Source of the DNA: Segatella paludivivens DSM 17968 = JCM 13650
Lineage (GTDB): Bacteria; Bacteroidota; Bacteroidia; Bacteroidales; Bacteroidaceae
NCBI RefSeq assembly: GCF_000373185.1
Contig: NZ_KB890639.1
Coordinates: forward strand, 1-64,000
Direction of reading: 5' to 3'
DNA: 64,000 bases
Shown: positions 36,819-46,273 of the stretch, one piece after another
Position numbering within the stretch: the stretch's first letter is position 1
Layout: every line of letters begins with the position of its first letter
Notes under the pieces: model-generated
What the model saw: only the letters and a program-made list of their open reading frames with translations
What the model was told of the DNA's origin: nothing
The model's database searches: none
Position numbers and translations under genes: made by a program

Positions 36819-37406
36819 ATGAAAATAGTTTTTGCAACAAATAATAAGAATAAGTTAAGAGAAATAAGAGAGATTCTTGGACCAGATTTCGAGATTGTGT
36901 CTCTTAGTGAAATAGGTTGTCACGAAGATATTCCTGAAACAGGGGATACCCTAGAGGAGAATGCTTTGCAGAAGGCTCAGTTTGTATGCGATAAATATCA
37001 TATCGGTTGTTTTGCCGATGATACTGGTCTTGAGGTTGAAGCTCTTGATGGTCAACCTGGTGTGCACAGTGCAAGATATGCTGAAGGCACTGATCACGAT
37101 AGTGAAGCTAATATGGCTAAACTATTAGCTAATCTTGAAGACAAAAGTAATCGCAACGCAAGATTCCGTACAATCATCGTTTTGTTGCAACCTAATGCAC
37201 AACCTATATATTTCGAGGGTAGGGTAGACGGACAAATTGCAACAGAGAAGCATGGAACTGAAGGTTTTGGCTATGATCCGATTTTTGTTCCAGAAGGTTA
37301 TGATAAGAGTTTTGCGGAACTTGGTGAGGAGATTAAAAACACTATAAGCCATCGTGCAAGGGCTGTCGTGAAACTCTCGGAATACCTTAAGGAAAATAAG
37401 CAATAG
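36819..37406 (+). CDS. rdgB: dITP/XTP pyrophosphatase (HAM1 family)
   Basis: 195 residues. Motifs: [12 protein letters not shown] near the N-terminus, the catalytic [23 protein letters not shown] at about 66-88 with acidic metal ligands, and [12 protein letters not shown] with TISHRARAV at the C-terminus. It removes non-canonical purine nucleotides from the pool. The stop codon is immediately followed by the ATG of the next gene, so they are co-translated. Confidence 0.96.
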   Translation: MKIVFATNNKNKLREIREILGPDFEIVSLSEIGCHEDIPETGDTLEENALQKAQFVCDKYHIGCFADDTGLEVEALDGQPGVHSARYAEGTDHDSEANMAKLLANLEDKSNRNARFRTIIVLLQPNAQPIYFEGRVDGQIATEKHGTEGFGYDPIFVPEGYDKSFAELGEEIKNTISHRARAVVKLSEYLKENKQ

Positions 37407-39419
37407 ATGAAAAGAATATTATTACTTGCAATAGTCTTAATGAGTTGCGTAGGCATTATGCAAGCAGCACAGACTGGTAGTTGGAAGGCTTACATGGCTT
37501 ATTCTGATGTGCAGGATGTGGAGCAGGGCAGTGGAAACATGATTTATGTACTTGCAAGTAATAATATCTATTCTTATAATACTGCAGACCAGAGCATACA
37601 GACTTTTGATAAGACAAATGGGCTAAGTGACTGCAATATATTACATATTTCTTATAATAAATCAGCAAAAAGGCTTGTAATAGTTTATTCAAACCAGAAT
37701 ATCGACCTTATGGACGATAAAGGCAATGTGGTGAATATCAGTGACTATTACAATTCTTCAATAACTTTAGATAAGAATATTAATGATATTTATCAAAGTT
37801 TAGGATATACTTATTTAAGTACTGGTTTTGGAATTGTGAAACTGAATGTTGCTAATGCCGAAATAAGTGATACATATAATCTAGGGTTTAAAGTAGACTA
37901 TTCGTATCTGGATTCAGAATACATCTATGCGGCAAGTAGCGTTAACGGTATTTATCGTGCATTGATAACGTCTAATCTGCTTGATAAAAACAATTGGAAA
38001 CGTGTTGCTGATTATTCTGCAAAGTCTGCTGATAATAAGGCGAGCCTTGTAGAAAAAATATCAAAAGCAAATCCCGGTGGTCCTAAGTACAATTACTTTG
38101 GATTCATGAGGTTCTATAATGGAAATCTTTATACCTGTGGAGGAGGGTGGAATCCTGATAAGGATCTCATGCGCCCAGGCTGTGTTCAGGTGTTGAAAGG
38201 TGATGAATGGACAGAATATCAAGATAATCTTCAAAGTATTACAGGGCATTCTTATGTGAATTTGATGTCAATGGATGTTGATCCAAATGATAATTCGCAT
38301 GTATTTGCAAGTGGAAGGATAGGACTCTATGAATTCAAAGATGGAAAATTCGTAAAGGAATACAACTATAACAACAGTCCTTTGCAGGGAGCTGCAACAG
38401 TGAAGAATATTAGCAAAGATTATGTTCTTGTTCAGGGCTTGCGCTTTGATGATAGTTCCAACTTGTGGCTGTTTAATAGCAACAGTGCCACGACTTCGCT
38501 TTTTGAATTGACTCCTGACAAGAAGTGGAATTCATTTCATAAAGATATTTTTATGAACGATGGTCGTTCGTTTGATAATATGACCAATCCATTCTTTGAT
38601 AGTAGGAAACTTCTTTGGTTTGTTGATAACTATTGGGGATATCCTGCTCTAGTGTGGTATAATAAGGCAACAGACAAAGCTGGCGTTATCAATAATTTTG
38701 TGAATCAGGATGGCACGAAACTTACCTTGTATTACGTAAGGTGTGCTGCTGAGGATAAAGAAAATAATATATGGATTGGTACTAGTGTAGGACCATTAAT
38801 GCTAGCGTCTTCTAATGTGACAGATGTGAATCCTGTATTCCAGCAGATCAAGGTTCCACGTAATGACGGTACGAATTATGCTGATTATCTTCTTAGTGGC
38901 GTTGATATTACATGTATGGCTGTTGACGGAGGTAATCGTAAGTGGTTTGGTACAAATGGAAACGGTGTTTACCTTGTCAGTTCAAACAATATTGAAGAAA
39001 TACATCATTTCACAGAAGATAATAGTAAACTGCTTTCAAATAATATAGAGAGTATTGCTATAAACGGAACAACTGGTGAAGTGTTTTTCGGTACAGATAA
39101 GGGCTTGTGTTCTTATATCAGTGATGCAACTGAAGCCGAAAGCAAGATGACAAGTCAGAGTGTGTATGCATATCCTAATCCTGTACGTCCAGATTATACA
39201 GGTTTGATAACCGTTACAGGACTTTCATATAATGCCGATGTAAAGATTGTTACTTCTTCAGGAGCACTTGTTGCTGAGGGTCGTAGCAATGGAGGTCTGT
39301 TTACTTGGGATGGCAACGACAAGAATGGGCGTCGTGTCGCTTCAGGTATTTATATGGTTGAGACAGCAACTCAGGATGGATCAAAGGGCGTAGTCTGCAA
39401 AATAGCAATAGTAAATTAG
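37407..39419 (+). CDS. porZ: PorZ-like beta-propeller protein with C-terminal sorting-like domain
   Basis: 670 residues with signal peptide ending MQAAQ. Repeated WD/Y-propeller-like blades fill ~25-570 (QDVEQGSGNMIYVLASNNIYSYN, YLSTGFGIVKLNVANAEI, HVFASGRIGLYEFKDGKF, RKWFGTNGNGVYLVSS), of the two-component-regulator propeller type. The last ~75 residues (VYAYPNPVRPDYTGLITVTGL ... YMVETATQDGSKGVVCKIAIVN) form an Ig-like CTD as in type IX secretion cargo. PorZ of Porphyromonas gingivalis is a propeller plus CTD protein of the T9SS attachment complex; length and architecture agree, but other two-component propeller secreted proteins look alike. Downstream of rdgB without a gap. Confidence 0.7.
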   Translation: MKRILLLAIVLMSCVGIMQAAQTGSWKAYMAYSDVQDVEQGSGNMIYVLASNNIYSYNTADQSIQTFDKTNGLSDCNILHISYNKSAKRLVIVYSNQNIDLMDDKGNVVNISDYYNSSITLDKNINDIYQSLGYTYLSTGFGIVKLNVANAEISDTYNLGFKVDYSYLDSEYIYAASSVNGIYRALITSNLLDKNNWKRVADYSAKSADNKASLVEKISKANPGGPKYNYFGFMRFYNGNLYTCGGGWNPDKDLMRPGCVQVLKGDEWTEYQDNLQSITGHSYVNLMSMDVDPNDNSHVFASGRIGLYEFKDGKFVKEYNYNNSPLQGAATVKNISKDYVLVQGLRFDDSSNLWLFNSNSATTSLFELTPDKKWNSFHKDIFMNDGRSFDNMTNPFFDSRKLLWFVDNYWGYPALVWYNKATDKAGVINNFVNQDGTKLTLYYVRCAAEDKENNIWIGTSVGPLMLASSNVTDVNPVFQQIKVPRNDGTNYADYLLSGVDITCMAVDGGNRKWFGTNGNGVYLVSSNNIEEIHHFTEDNSKLLSNNIESIAINGTTGEVFFGTDKGLCSYISDATEAESKMTSQSVYAYPNPVRPDYTGLITVTGLSYNADVKIVTSSGALVAEGRSNGGLFTWDGNDKNGRRVASGIYMVETATQDGSKGVVCKIAIVN

Positions 39420-39501
39420 TAACCGTGTAGTGAGGGTTATTTGGGCTACGAATCATAATTATTCGTAAATCGCCATAAAATCATAAAAATAAAGGATTTA
39501 T

Positions 39502-39532
39502 TTTGCGTTTCGTCTTTATTTGCGTAATTTTG
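39502..39532 (+). promoter_or_regulatory. promoter of mutS, TTTG-N19-TAATTTTG
   Basis: TTTG at 39502-39505 and TAATTTTG at 39525-39532, with the ATG 24 bp further on. Confidence 0.8.
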
Positions 39533-39556
39533 TAATTCAGACGAACTTTTAGATAT

Positions 39557-42223
39557 ATGGCTAAGGACGAAAAAGGACTTACGCCGATGATGAAACAGTT
39601 CTTTTCGCTAAAGGCAAAACATCCTGATGCACTGATGCTGTTTCGTTGTGGCGATTTCTATGAAACTTATTGTGATGATGCTGTTGAGGCAAGCAAAATA
39701 CTAGGTATTACGCTTACAAGGCGTAATAACGGTGGTGAATCAGGTTCTGCTGCAATGGCAGGATTTCCGCATCACGCATTGGATACTTATCTACCAAAAC
39801 TAATTCGTGCCGGAAAGCGTGTGGCTATTTGCGACCAGCTTGAAGACCCTAAAAAGAAGCGAGAGCAGATTAAGGGTAAGAAGGGACTGAGCGAAATGGA
39901 CAAGATGGTGAAGCGTGGAATAACAGAACTTGTTACTCCTGGTGTCGCCATGAGTGACAATGTGCTGAATTATAAGGAAAACAACTTCCTTGCCGCAGTG
40001 CATTTCGGTAAAGCTTCTTGTGGTGTAAGTTTCTTGGATATTTCTACAGGTGAGTTTATGACGGGCGAAGGAACTTATGATTATGTAGAGAAACTGTTGG
40101 GCAATTTTATGCCAAAGGAGGTTCTCTATGACCGTAATTATAAGAAAGAATTTGAATGCTATTTCGGTAATAAGTTCTGTGTTTTTGAACTTGATGATTG
40201 GGTGTTTACAGAACAAAGTGCGAAACAGAAACTTCTTAAACATTTTGGAACAAAGAACCTTAAAGGATTTGGAGTAGAACATTTAAAAAATGGTATTATA
40301 GCCAGTGGAGCTATAATGCAGTATCTTGAGATAACCCAGCATACTCACATCAGTCATATTACGTCTCTTTCACGAATAGAAGAGGAAAAGTATGTAAGAC
40401 TTGACCGTTTTACAATACGTTCTTTGGAGATTATTGCTCCGATGCAAGATGACGGAAGTTCATTACTTGCTGTGATAGACCGTACTGTTACCCCAATGGG
40501 AGGACGAATGCTGCGTAGATGGCTTGTATTTCCACTAAAAGAGGTTCGTCCTATACAGGAACGCCTTGACATTGTGGAGTATTTCTTCAGAGAACCTGAA
40601 TTCAGACAGATTGTTGATGATCAATTGCATCGTATAGGAGATTTGGAACGTATCATCTCTAAGGTGGCAGTAGGGCGTGTTTCTCCGCGTGAAGTAGTGC
40701 AGCTAAAGTACGCTCTAGAGGCAATTCGTCCAATAAAAACAGCTTGTCTTTATGCCAACAATGATGCGCTGAAACGCATAGGTGAACAGCTGAATCTTTG
40801 CGAAAGTATAAAAGACCGTATTGAAAAAGAAATACAACCAGATCCACCACAGCTTGTAAACAAAGGTGATGTAATCGCCGATGGATATAATGATGAACTT
40901 GATGAATTGCGCTCTATAAGCCGAAACGGTAAGGATTATTTGTTGAAGATACAGGAAAAGGAAATAGAGGCAACTGGCATATCAAGTCTGAAAGTGGGTT
41001 ATAATAATGTCTTTGGATATTATCTTGAGGTAAGAAATTCCTTTAAGGATAAAGTTCCGGCAGAGTGGATAAGAAAGCAGACTCTTGCACAGGCAGAACG
41101 ATATATTACACAGGAATTGAAAGAATATGAGGAGAAAATCCTTGGAGCAGAAGAAAAGATATTAGCTCTTGAAACAAAACTGTTTAATGAGTTGATTGTT
41201 GCTATGCAGGATTTTATTCCTCAGATTCAGATAAACGCAAATTTACTTGCTCATACCGATTGTCTTCTTAGTTTCGCTAAGATATCAGAGGAAAATCGTT
41301 ATGTGCGTCCTGTAATTGATGACAGCGACGTGATAGATATTAAACAGGGAAGGCACCCTGTAATCGAGACGCAATTGCCTTTAGGTGAGAGTTATGTGCC
41401 AAATGACGTGTATCTTGACACAGAAAAACAACAGATCATGATGATTACCGGTCCTAATATGGCTGGTAAATCGGCTCTGTTGCGTCAAACGGCATTGATT
41501 GTACTCTTATCCCAAGTGGGATGCTTTGTGCCTGCAGAAAGCGCGAAAATAGGTTTGGTGGATAAAATCTTCACTAGAGTGGGAGCCAGCGATAATATTT
41601 CACTAGGTGAATCAACATTTATGGTTGAAATGACAGAGGCTGCCAATATTCTGAATAATGTCTCTTCTAAGAGTTTGGTCTTGTTTGATGAGCTTGGAAG
41701 AGGAACAAGTACGTATGACGGTATTAGTATTGCTTGGGCTATTGTGGAATATCTGCATGAACATTCAAAGGCTCGTGCACGTACGCTTTTCGCTACACAC
41801 TATCATGAACTTAACGAGATGGAGAAGAATTTCTCTCGCATCAAGAATTATAATGTAAGTGTTAAGGAGGTTGACAATAAAGTGATTTTCCTTCGAAAGT
41901 TGATGCGTGGAGGCAGTGAGCATTCATTTGGTATTCATGTTGCCGAGATTGCTGGTATGCCACGTTCGATAGTTAAGCGTGCTAACGTGATACTGAAGGA
42001 ATTGGAAACTGACAATGCTGGAGTAGGGGGCGCAGGTAAACCGAATACCGCGAAGATCGCTGAACATTCAGGCGATATGGAATTGAGTTTCTTCCAACTT
42101 GATGATCCTGTGTTGACTCAGATTCGTGATGAGATATTGGGACTTGACGTGAATAACTTGACGCCTGTTGACGCTTTGAACAAACTGAATGATATTAAAA
42201 AGATATTAAGAGGTAAGGCATAG
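39557..42223 (+). CDS. mutS: DNA mismatch repair protein MutS
   Basis: 888 residues. Mismatch-recognition domain begins [26 protein letters not shown] with Phe34 and Glu36 of the F-x-E motif. ATPase at the C-terminal third: Walker [17 protein letters not shown] (about 628-643), ABC-type signature, Walker [18 protein letters not shown] and the H-loop FATHYHEL. It starts the mismatch repair reaction with MutL. Followed by a strong terminator. Confidence 0.98.
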   Translation: MAKDEKGLTPMMKQFFSLKAKHPDALMLFRCGDFYETYCDDAVEASKILGITLTRRNNGGESGSAAMAGFPHHALDTYLPKLIRAGKRVAICDQLEDPKKKREQIKGKKGLSEMDKMVKRGITELVTPGVAMSDNVLNYKENNFLAAVHFGKASCGVSFLDISTGEFMTGEGTYDYVEKLLGNFMPKEVLYDRNYKKEFECYFGNKFCVFELDDWVFTEQSAKQKLLKHFGTKNLKGFGVEHLKNGIIASGAIMQYLEITQHTHISHITSLSRIEEEKYVRLDRFTIRSLEIIAPMQDDGSSLLAVIDRTVTPMGGRMLRRWLVFPLKEVRPIQERLDIVEYFFREPEFRQIVDDQLHRIGDLERIISKVAVGRVSPREVVQLKYALEAIRPIKTACLYANNDALKRIGEQLNLCESIKDRIEKEIQPDPPQLVNKGDVIADGYNDELDELRSISRNGKDYLLKIQEKEIEATGISSLKVGYNNVFGYYLEVRNSFKDKVPAEWIRKQTLAQAERYITQELKEYEEKILGAEEKILALETKLFNELIVAMQDFIPQIQINANLLAHTDCLLSFAKISEENRYVRPVIDDSDVIDIKQGRHPVIETQLPLGESYVPNDVYLDTEKQQIMMITGPNMAGKSALLRQTALIVLLSQVGCFVPAESAKIGLVDKIFTRVGASDNISLGESTFMVEMTEAANILNNVSSKSLVLFDELGRGTSTYDGISIAWAIVEYLHEHSKARARTLFATHYHELNEMEKNFSRIKNYNVSVKEVDNKVIFLRKLMRGGSEHSFGIHVAEIAGMPRSIVKRANVILKELETDNAGVGGAGKPNTAKIAEHSGDMELSFFQLDDPVLTQIRDEILGLDVNNLTPVDALNKLNDIKKILRGKA

Positions 42224-42237
42224 ATTGCTTATCATAT

Positions 42238-42292
42238 AAGAAAAGTCCATTGACAAACGAGTTATTCTCATTCAGTCAATGGACTTTTTTTG
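42238..42292. terminator. bidirectional terminator between mutS and lgt
   Basis: AAAAGTCCATTGAC at 42241-42254 pairs with GTCAATGGACTTTT at 42275-42288, then a T-run; the genes converge. Confidence 0.9.
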
Positions 42293-42310
42293 TTTATATG
42301 CTGTTGTCGC

Positions 42311-43174
42311 TTATTTCTTAGCTCTTATCATACAGTATATTCCCAATATTACGAAAGGTATGCTTAGAATCTGTCCCATGTTTATTAGCATTCCTGATTC
42401 AAAATTCACCTGAATATCTTTTGTGTATTCAATGAAGAAGCGGAATGTGAATATAAGAGTGATGCAGAGGCCGAAATAAAAGCCTGTACCAACCTTTTTC
42501 TTTGCGACACGATAGAAGTACCATCCGACGAAAAAGAACACAGCATACGCAATTGCTTCATATAATTGACCTGGATGGCGTGGGTATTTATCAACTTTTT
42601 CGAAGATGAAAGCCCATGGCACAGATGTAACTTTACCTATAATCTCACTGTTCATGAGGTTTCCCAATCTAATAAAGCATGCTGTGATAGGGGTTGCAAT
42701 GGCAATATTGTCGAGTACTTGCCACATCTTCAAGCCTGTGTTTTTGCAGTATAACCATAATGCAATCATCAGTCCAAGTGTTCCTCCGTGGCTGGCCAAT
42801 CCTTCATACCCAGTGAACTTTATGGTTCCGTCGGTCATGAAGTGTATAGGTAGAAACATCTCAATGAAATGCTGACCAGAAGTAAGGAAATAATCAGGCT
42901 GATAGAATATGCAATGACCTAACCTGGCACCAATGAGAATACCAAGGAAACAGTAAATGAAGAGGGGATCAAAGACATTCTTCTCAACCTTTTTTCCGTC
43001 TACTGTCGTGGAGATCGTTGTTATGTTCTGGTTGTTGAACAACCATTTCACCATAAAATAGGCTCCGATAAGTCCGGCAAGCCAGCATAGTGAGTACCAG
43101 CGTAGGCCCCAATTGCCAATTTGAATGGCATATATATCGGGATTCCAGACGATGTAGTTTAATAATTGAACCAT
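42311..43174 (-). CDS. lgt: prolipoprotein diacylglyceryl transferase
   Basis: 287 residues with about seven membrane helices. Characteristic features: the family motif region [31 protein letters not shown] and [19 protein letters not shown], which matches the Lgt signature HGG...R-G-N-x-x-N-x-E. It adds diacylglycerol to lipoprotein precursors in the inner membrane. The window encodes several of its likely substrates. The N-terminus [14 protein letters not shown] is a normal start. Confidence 0.95.
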   Translation of the reverse strand: MVQLLNYIVWNPDIYAIQIGNWGLRWYSLCWLAGLIGAYFMVKWLFNNQNITTISTTVDGKKVEKNVFDPLFIYCFLGILIGARLGHCIFYQPDYFLTSGQHFIEMFLPIHFMTDGTIKFTGYEGLASHGGTLGLMIALWLYCKNTGLKMWQVLDNIAIATPITACFIRLGNLMNSEIIGKVTSVPWAFIFEKVDKYPRHPGQLYEAIAYAVFFFVGWYFYRVAKKKVGTGFYFGLCITLIFTFRFFIEYTKDIQVNFESGMLINMGQILSIPFVILGIYCMIRAKK

Positions 43175-43218
43175 AATATCAGCTTATTATATCCTTGTCT
43201 TTTCAGACTTTAGATTGT

Positions 43219-44322
43219 TTATACGTTAAATCTAAAGTGCATGATGTCGCCATCTTGAACTTCGTATTCCTTACCTTCGACACCGAGTTTTCCAGCTTCG
43301 CGTATGGCTGTTTCTGTGCCATATTTGATATAGTCTTCATATTTAATAACCTCAGCGCGGATAAAGCCTTTTTCAAAGTCAGTGTGGATAACTCCAGCAC
43401 ACTGTGGTGCTTTCCAACCCTTGTGGTATGTCCATGCCTTTACTTCCATTTCTCCTGCAGTGATGAAAGTCTGTAGGTTCAGTAGTTGGTAGGCCTTCTT
43501 TATAAGTCGGTTTACACCACTTTCCTTGAGTCCTAGTTCTTCAAGAAACATTTGTTTGTCTTCGTATGTTTCTAGAGATGCTATGTCTTCTTCTGTTTTT
43601 GCAGCAATGACCATGGCTTCAGCACCTTCATTAGCGGCGATTTCCTCAACTTGTTTTGAATATTCGTTGCCATCTTTAGCGCTAGTTTCGTCTACATTAC
43701 AAACGTAGAGTACTGGCTTTGTGGTTAGAAGGAACAAATCATGTGCTGCTTGTTGTTCATCTTTGCTTTCGAAAGAAGCCTCACGTGCGTTTTTCCCCTG
43801 TTCTAGTATTGCCTTGTATGTTTCAAGAACAGTGCAAAGAACTTTTGCGTCCTTATTGCCAGCTGCTGCAGCTTTCTGCTGTTTAGCCATTTGTGAGTCT
43901 ATTGTTTCAAGGTCTTTCAACTGCAACTCTGTATCGATTATTCCTTTGTCTGACAATGGATCTACAGCCATTCCGCCCTCACGAACAATATTGTCGTCAT
44001 CAAAGCAACGGATAACGTGTATGATGGCATCACATTCGCGGATGTTACCAAGGAATTTATTACCAAGGCCTTCGCCTTTGCTAGCTCCCTTTACGAGTCC
44101 GGCTATGTCAACAATTTCACATGTTGCTGGTACGATACGTCCCGGGTGGATAATTTCCGCAAGTTTGGTGAGTCGCTCGTCTGGAACTGTGATTACACCA
44201 AGATTTGGTTCGATAGTACAGAAAGGAAAATTTGCTGACTGTGCCTTAGCACTAGACAGACAGTTAAATAATGTAGACTTACCCACGTTTGGTAAACCTA
44301 CAATACCACATTTTAATGCCAT
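43219..44322 (-). CDS. ychF: redox-regulated ATPase YchF
   Basis: 367 residues. Obg-like GTPase-fold ATPase: P-loop CGIVGLPNVGKSTLFNCLSS at the N-terminus, switch II region IVDIAGLVKGASKGEGLGNKFL (DxAG), NVDE in place of NKxD, and the C-terminal TGS domain (TFITAGEMEVKAWTYHKGWKAPQCAGVIHTDFEKGF...). YchF binds ribosomes and prefers ATP. Two long open frames lie antisense to it and are ignored. Confidence 0.97.
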   Translation of the reverse strand: MALKCGIVGLPNVGKSTLFNCLSSAKAQSANFPFCTIEPNLGVITVPDERLTKLAEIIHPGRIVPATCEIVDIAGLVKGASKGEGLGNKFLGNIRECDAIIHVIRCFDDDNIVREGGMAVDPLSDKGIIDTELQLKDLETIDSQMAKQQKAAAAGNKDAKVLCTVLETYKAILEQGKNAREASFESKDEQQAAHDLFLLTTKPVLYVCNVDETSAKDGNEYSKQVEEIAANEGAEAMVIAAKTEEDIASLETYEDKQMFLEELGLKESGVNRLIKKAYQLLNLQTFITAGEMEVKAWTYHKGWKAPQCAGVIHTDFEKGFIRAEVIKYEDYIKYGTETAIREAGKLGVEGKEYEVQDGDIMHFRFNV

Positions 44323-44629
44323 ATTTTTTAAACGTTTAAATGAGCCAATCTTCCCTTCGATCGGCTATTACTTTTTATTTATTTGCAAAATTACACAAAA
44401 TATCATAAAGGTAAAAGTAAAAAGGGATTTTTAAGGATAAATAGGGAAAAAAAGTAATAAAGCCTTCTTATCGTATGGTTGCGTTTGTAGAACAATGTTG
44501 CTACTATATATTTTTACCTTAGCTGTTGGTACAATTTTAATTGCTTGTTTCACTTGATATGATAATTTTATTGTCTTTGCATTTATAATTGGTTTCTAAC
44601 AACGAAAAATATTTTTTTTAAAGAAAAAA

Positions 44630-44975
44630 CATACATAACATACATGTTTTAATCTAACTTGTTTATAGTCAATGTTTTATCTTATGTATGTCCTTTTCAT
44701 ATCCTACATGAAACCTACATTATCCTACATGGTTCATACATAGATTTTAAACATGAAAACTATGTTTGCCGCTATTTATAATCAATTGGTGCAGCGATAA
44801 CAAAATCACCGATTTCGTTGCGCTGTTGAGTGATATGGGCCTTATTACTCTACAACGCATGTAGGATAATAGAGTGATAAGGCCCATATCACTCCGTTTT
44901 ATGTATGTTTTTGAGTAATCATACATATGCTAACATGTTGAATGCTAAATAATTACGACAATCATGTAGGATATC
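44630..44975. repeat. TGTAGGATA / CATACAT repeats
   Basis: Several copies of the motif or its complement: CATACATAACATACATG at 44630, TATCCTACATG at 44700, CCTACATTATCCTACATGG at 44714, CATGTAGGATAA at 44859 and CATGTAGGATAT at 44964. Related copies occur at 18841-18928. Confidence 0.6.
44828..44894. repeat. 25-bp inverted repeat with GGGCC centre
   Basis: Arms 44828-44852 and 44870-44894 match except at one position, around a 17-base loop containing CATGTAGGATAA. Each arm carries one copy of the 21-bp element that also appears twice at 18.5 kb. Confidence 0.85.
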
Positions 44976-45169
44976 TCCTTAAATTCATGAAAAATATTTT
45001 TGGATTATAACTTACATAGGTCAAAATCGTATTAAAATAGATGATATTTTATAATTAGCATATTGCTATTTCTGTTGAGAGTGCCATGTAAACAGAATGA
45101 TAGTTTACAAGACACTCTCGAGTAAAGTTAGGAATGCTTATATCTGTGAAAAATTTCACATGATGCGAG

Positions 45170-45748
45170 TTAATTGTTATTTTTAAGGGCATTCATGTTC
45201 ATATTTAGAATATTCTTATTCATTTCAGCTTGCTTCATACCTATTAATATTATTTTTTCATTCAGTTTTAACTTTTTGTCATGAATTATACTTTCTATAT
45301 CTGTGTCTATTTTTCCTTTAGATAAAAATGTATTAAACAACTTATTAAACCTCTTAGTTTTCATAGATTTATATAAATCTAATGCCATTAGTGGATTAGC
45401 TTTCATCATATCTATAGAGTCTTTGCTAATATGAAAATTTTTCTCTTGTGGAGTTACATCAGCTGCGATATCATGTTTCCCGGCAAATTCTTTTATAGCC
45501 ATCACTATTTGCTCTTTGGCTTCTTTTATTTCTGGTGAAACAGAATCTGTTTTTGTTGGTTTGGCAGATTCTCTGATCTTTTGAAAAGCATTAGCTTCCT
45601 TTTCATTTAGAATCTCTAAATCAGCTATCACTGATTTATCAAAAGAGTTCTTTTCTTTTGAAGTTAGTTTTGATGAACAGCCACAAGTAAGTGTGGATAT
45701 CATACATGTACATGCGAGTACAATAGTGGTAAATAAATGTTTTTTCAT
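45170..45748 (-). CDS. predicted lipoprotein of unknown function
   Basis: 192 residues. The N-terminus MKKHLFTTIVLACTCMISTLTCGC is a lipoprotein signal; lipidation could be at Cys22 or Cys24. The mature part is charged and mostly helical, with a Lys/Glu-rich central section and an Asn/Lys tail ending ALKNNN. No family is recognised. It lies 17 bp downstream of a small two-helix membrane protein on the same strand, so they form a pair; a role in envelope stress is imaginable but unsupported. Confidence 0.75.
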   Translation of the reverse strand: MKKHLFTTIVLACTCMISTLTCGCSSKLTSKEKNSFDKSVIADLEILNEKEANAFQKIRESAKPTKTDSVSPEIKEAKEQIVMAIKEFAGKHDIAADVTPQEKNFHISKDSIDMMKANPLMALDLYKSMKTKRFNKLFNTFLSKGKIDTDIESIIHDKKLKLNEKIILIGMKQAEMNKNILNMNMNALKNNN

Positions 45749-45765
45749 AAAAATGTGTTTATATA

Positions 45766-45996
45766 TTAATTATACATGATTAGGCCAAATACTACTGATG
45801 CAATTGCAATAAGTCCTAATGCTACAGCCCAATAATCTCTTTTGCATTCTATTTTTACTATTGCGTATATTGTAAAGCCAATCATTATTAGAAACATGGC
45901 AACCGTTAACCATATGTTTCTACAGATTGTTTTCATAAAATGTTGTACCCCTATAGTAAAGAACACAAACAAAGTGTTTACTGTGTATTTGTCCAT
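45766..45996 (-). CDS. small membrane protein, 76 residues, unknown
   Basis: Two membrane segments: NIWLTVAMFLIMIGFTIYAIVKI and YWAVALGLIAIASVVFGLIMYN. The start may be either MDKYTVNT or the internal MKTICRN at codon 21. No family is recognised. It is 17 bp upstream of the lipoprotein. A -7 box TAACTTTG on the minus strand lies at 46097-46104, 101 bp before the start. Confidence 0.6.
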   Translation of the reverse strand: MDKYTVNTLFVFFTIGVQHFMKTICRNIWLTVAMFLIMIGFTIYAIVKIECKRDYWAVALGLIAIASVVFGLIMYN

Positions 45997-46096
45997 AATG
46001 ATTAATTTAAGTTTACATTAAAAATATCTATTTAGATTATTAAGAATGATGCTTCACGGTAACTTCGTTAGTTGTTGCTTGGTAATTCTTTGCTTG

Positions 46097-46104
46097 CAAA
46101 GTTA
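46097..46104 (-). promoter_or_regulatory. -7 box TAACTTTG upstream of the small membrane protein
   Basis: Perfect TAnnTTTG on the minus strand. The leader would be about 95 nt. Confidence 0.5.
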
Positions 46105-46195
46105 TGCAAAAATTATATATAATAGATGCTTCCTTGTTCCATAAATTTTATGTTATGTAACAAAGTAAGGTTATGAAACAGATAATGCATATAAA

Positions 46196-46245
46196 ACAGA
46201 CGAAACATACGATTTAAATTATTGATGTTCGTATGTTTCGTCTGT
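46196..46245 (-). terminator. terminator of polA
   Basis: 17-bp perfect arms at 46196-46212 and 46229-46245 with a 16-nt loop, downstream of polA on its strand and followed by a T-run. Confidence 0.9.
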
Positions 46246-46273
46246 ATTCTCAAAATGTCAGTTTGTGCGTTAT

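Larger units (their letters stand above)
44323..45169. other. 847-bp gene-free AT-rich region with repeats
   Basis: No gene is seen. It has CATACAT/TGTAGGAT type repeats across 44630-44710 and 44714-44755 and an almost perfect 25-bp inverted repeat at 44828-44894 with a GGGCC centre that is identical in sequence type to the elements at 18.5 kb. Confidence 0.65.

Noticed and set aside
43721-44434. 237-codon plus-strand frame
   Set aside because: It lies fully antisense to the clearly real ychF and has no recognisable domain; low-complexity Ser-rich composition is typical of a shadow frame.
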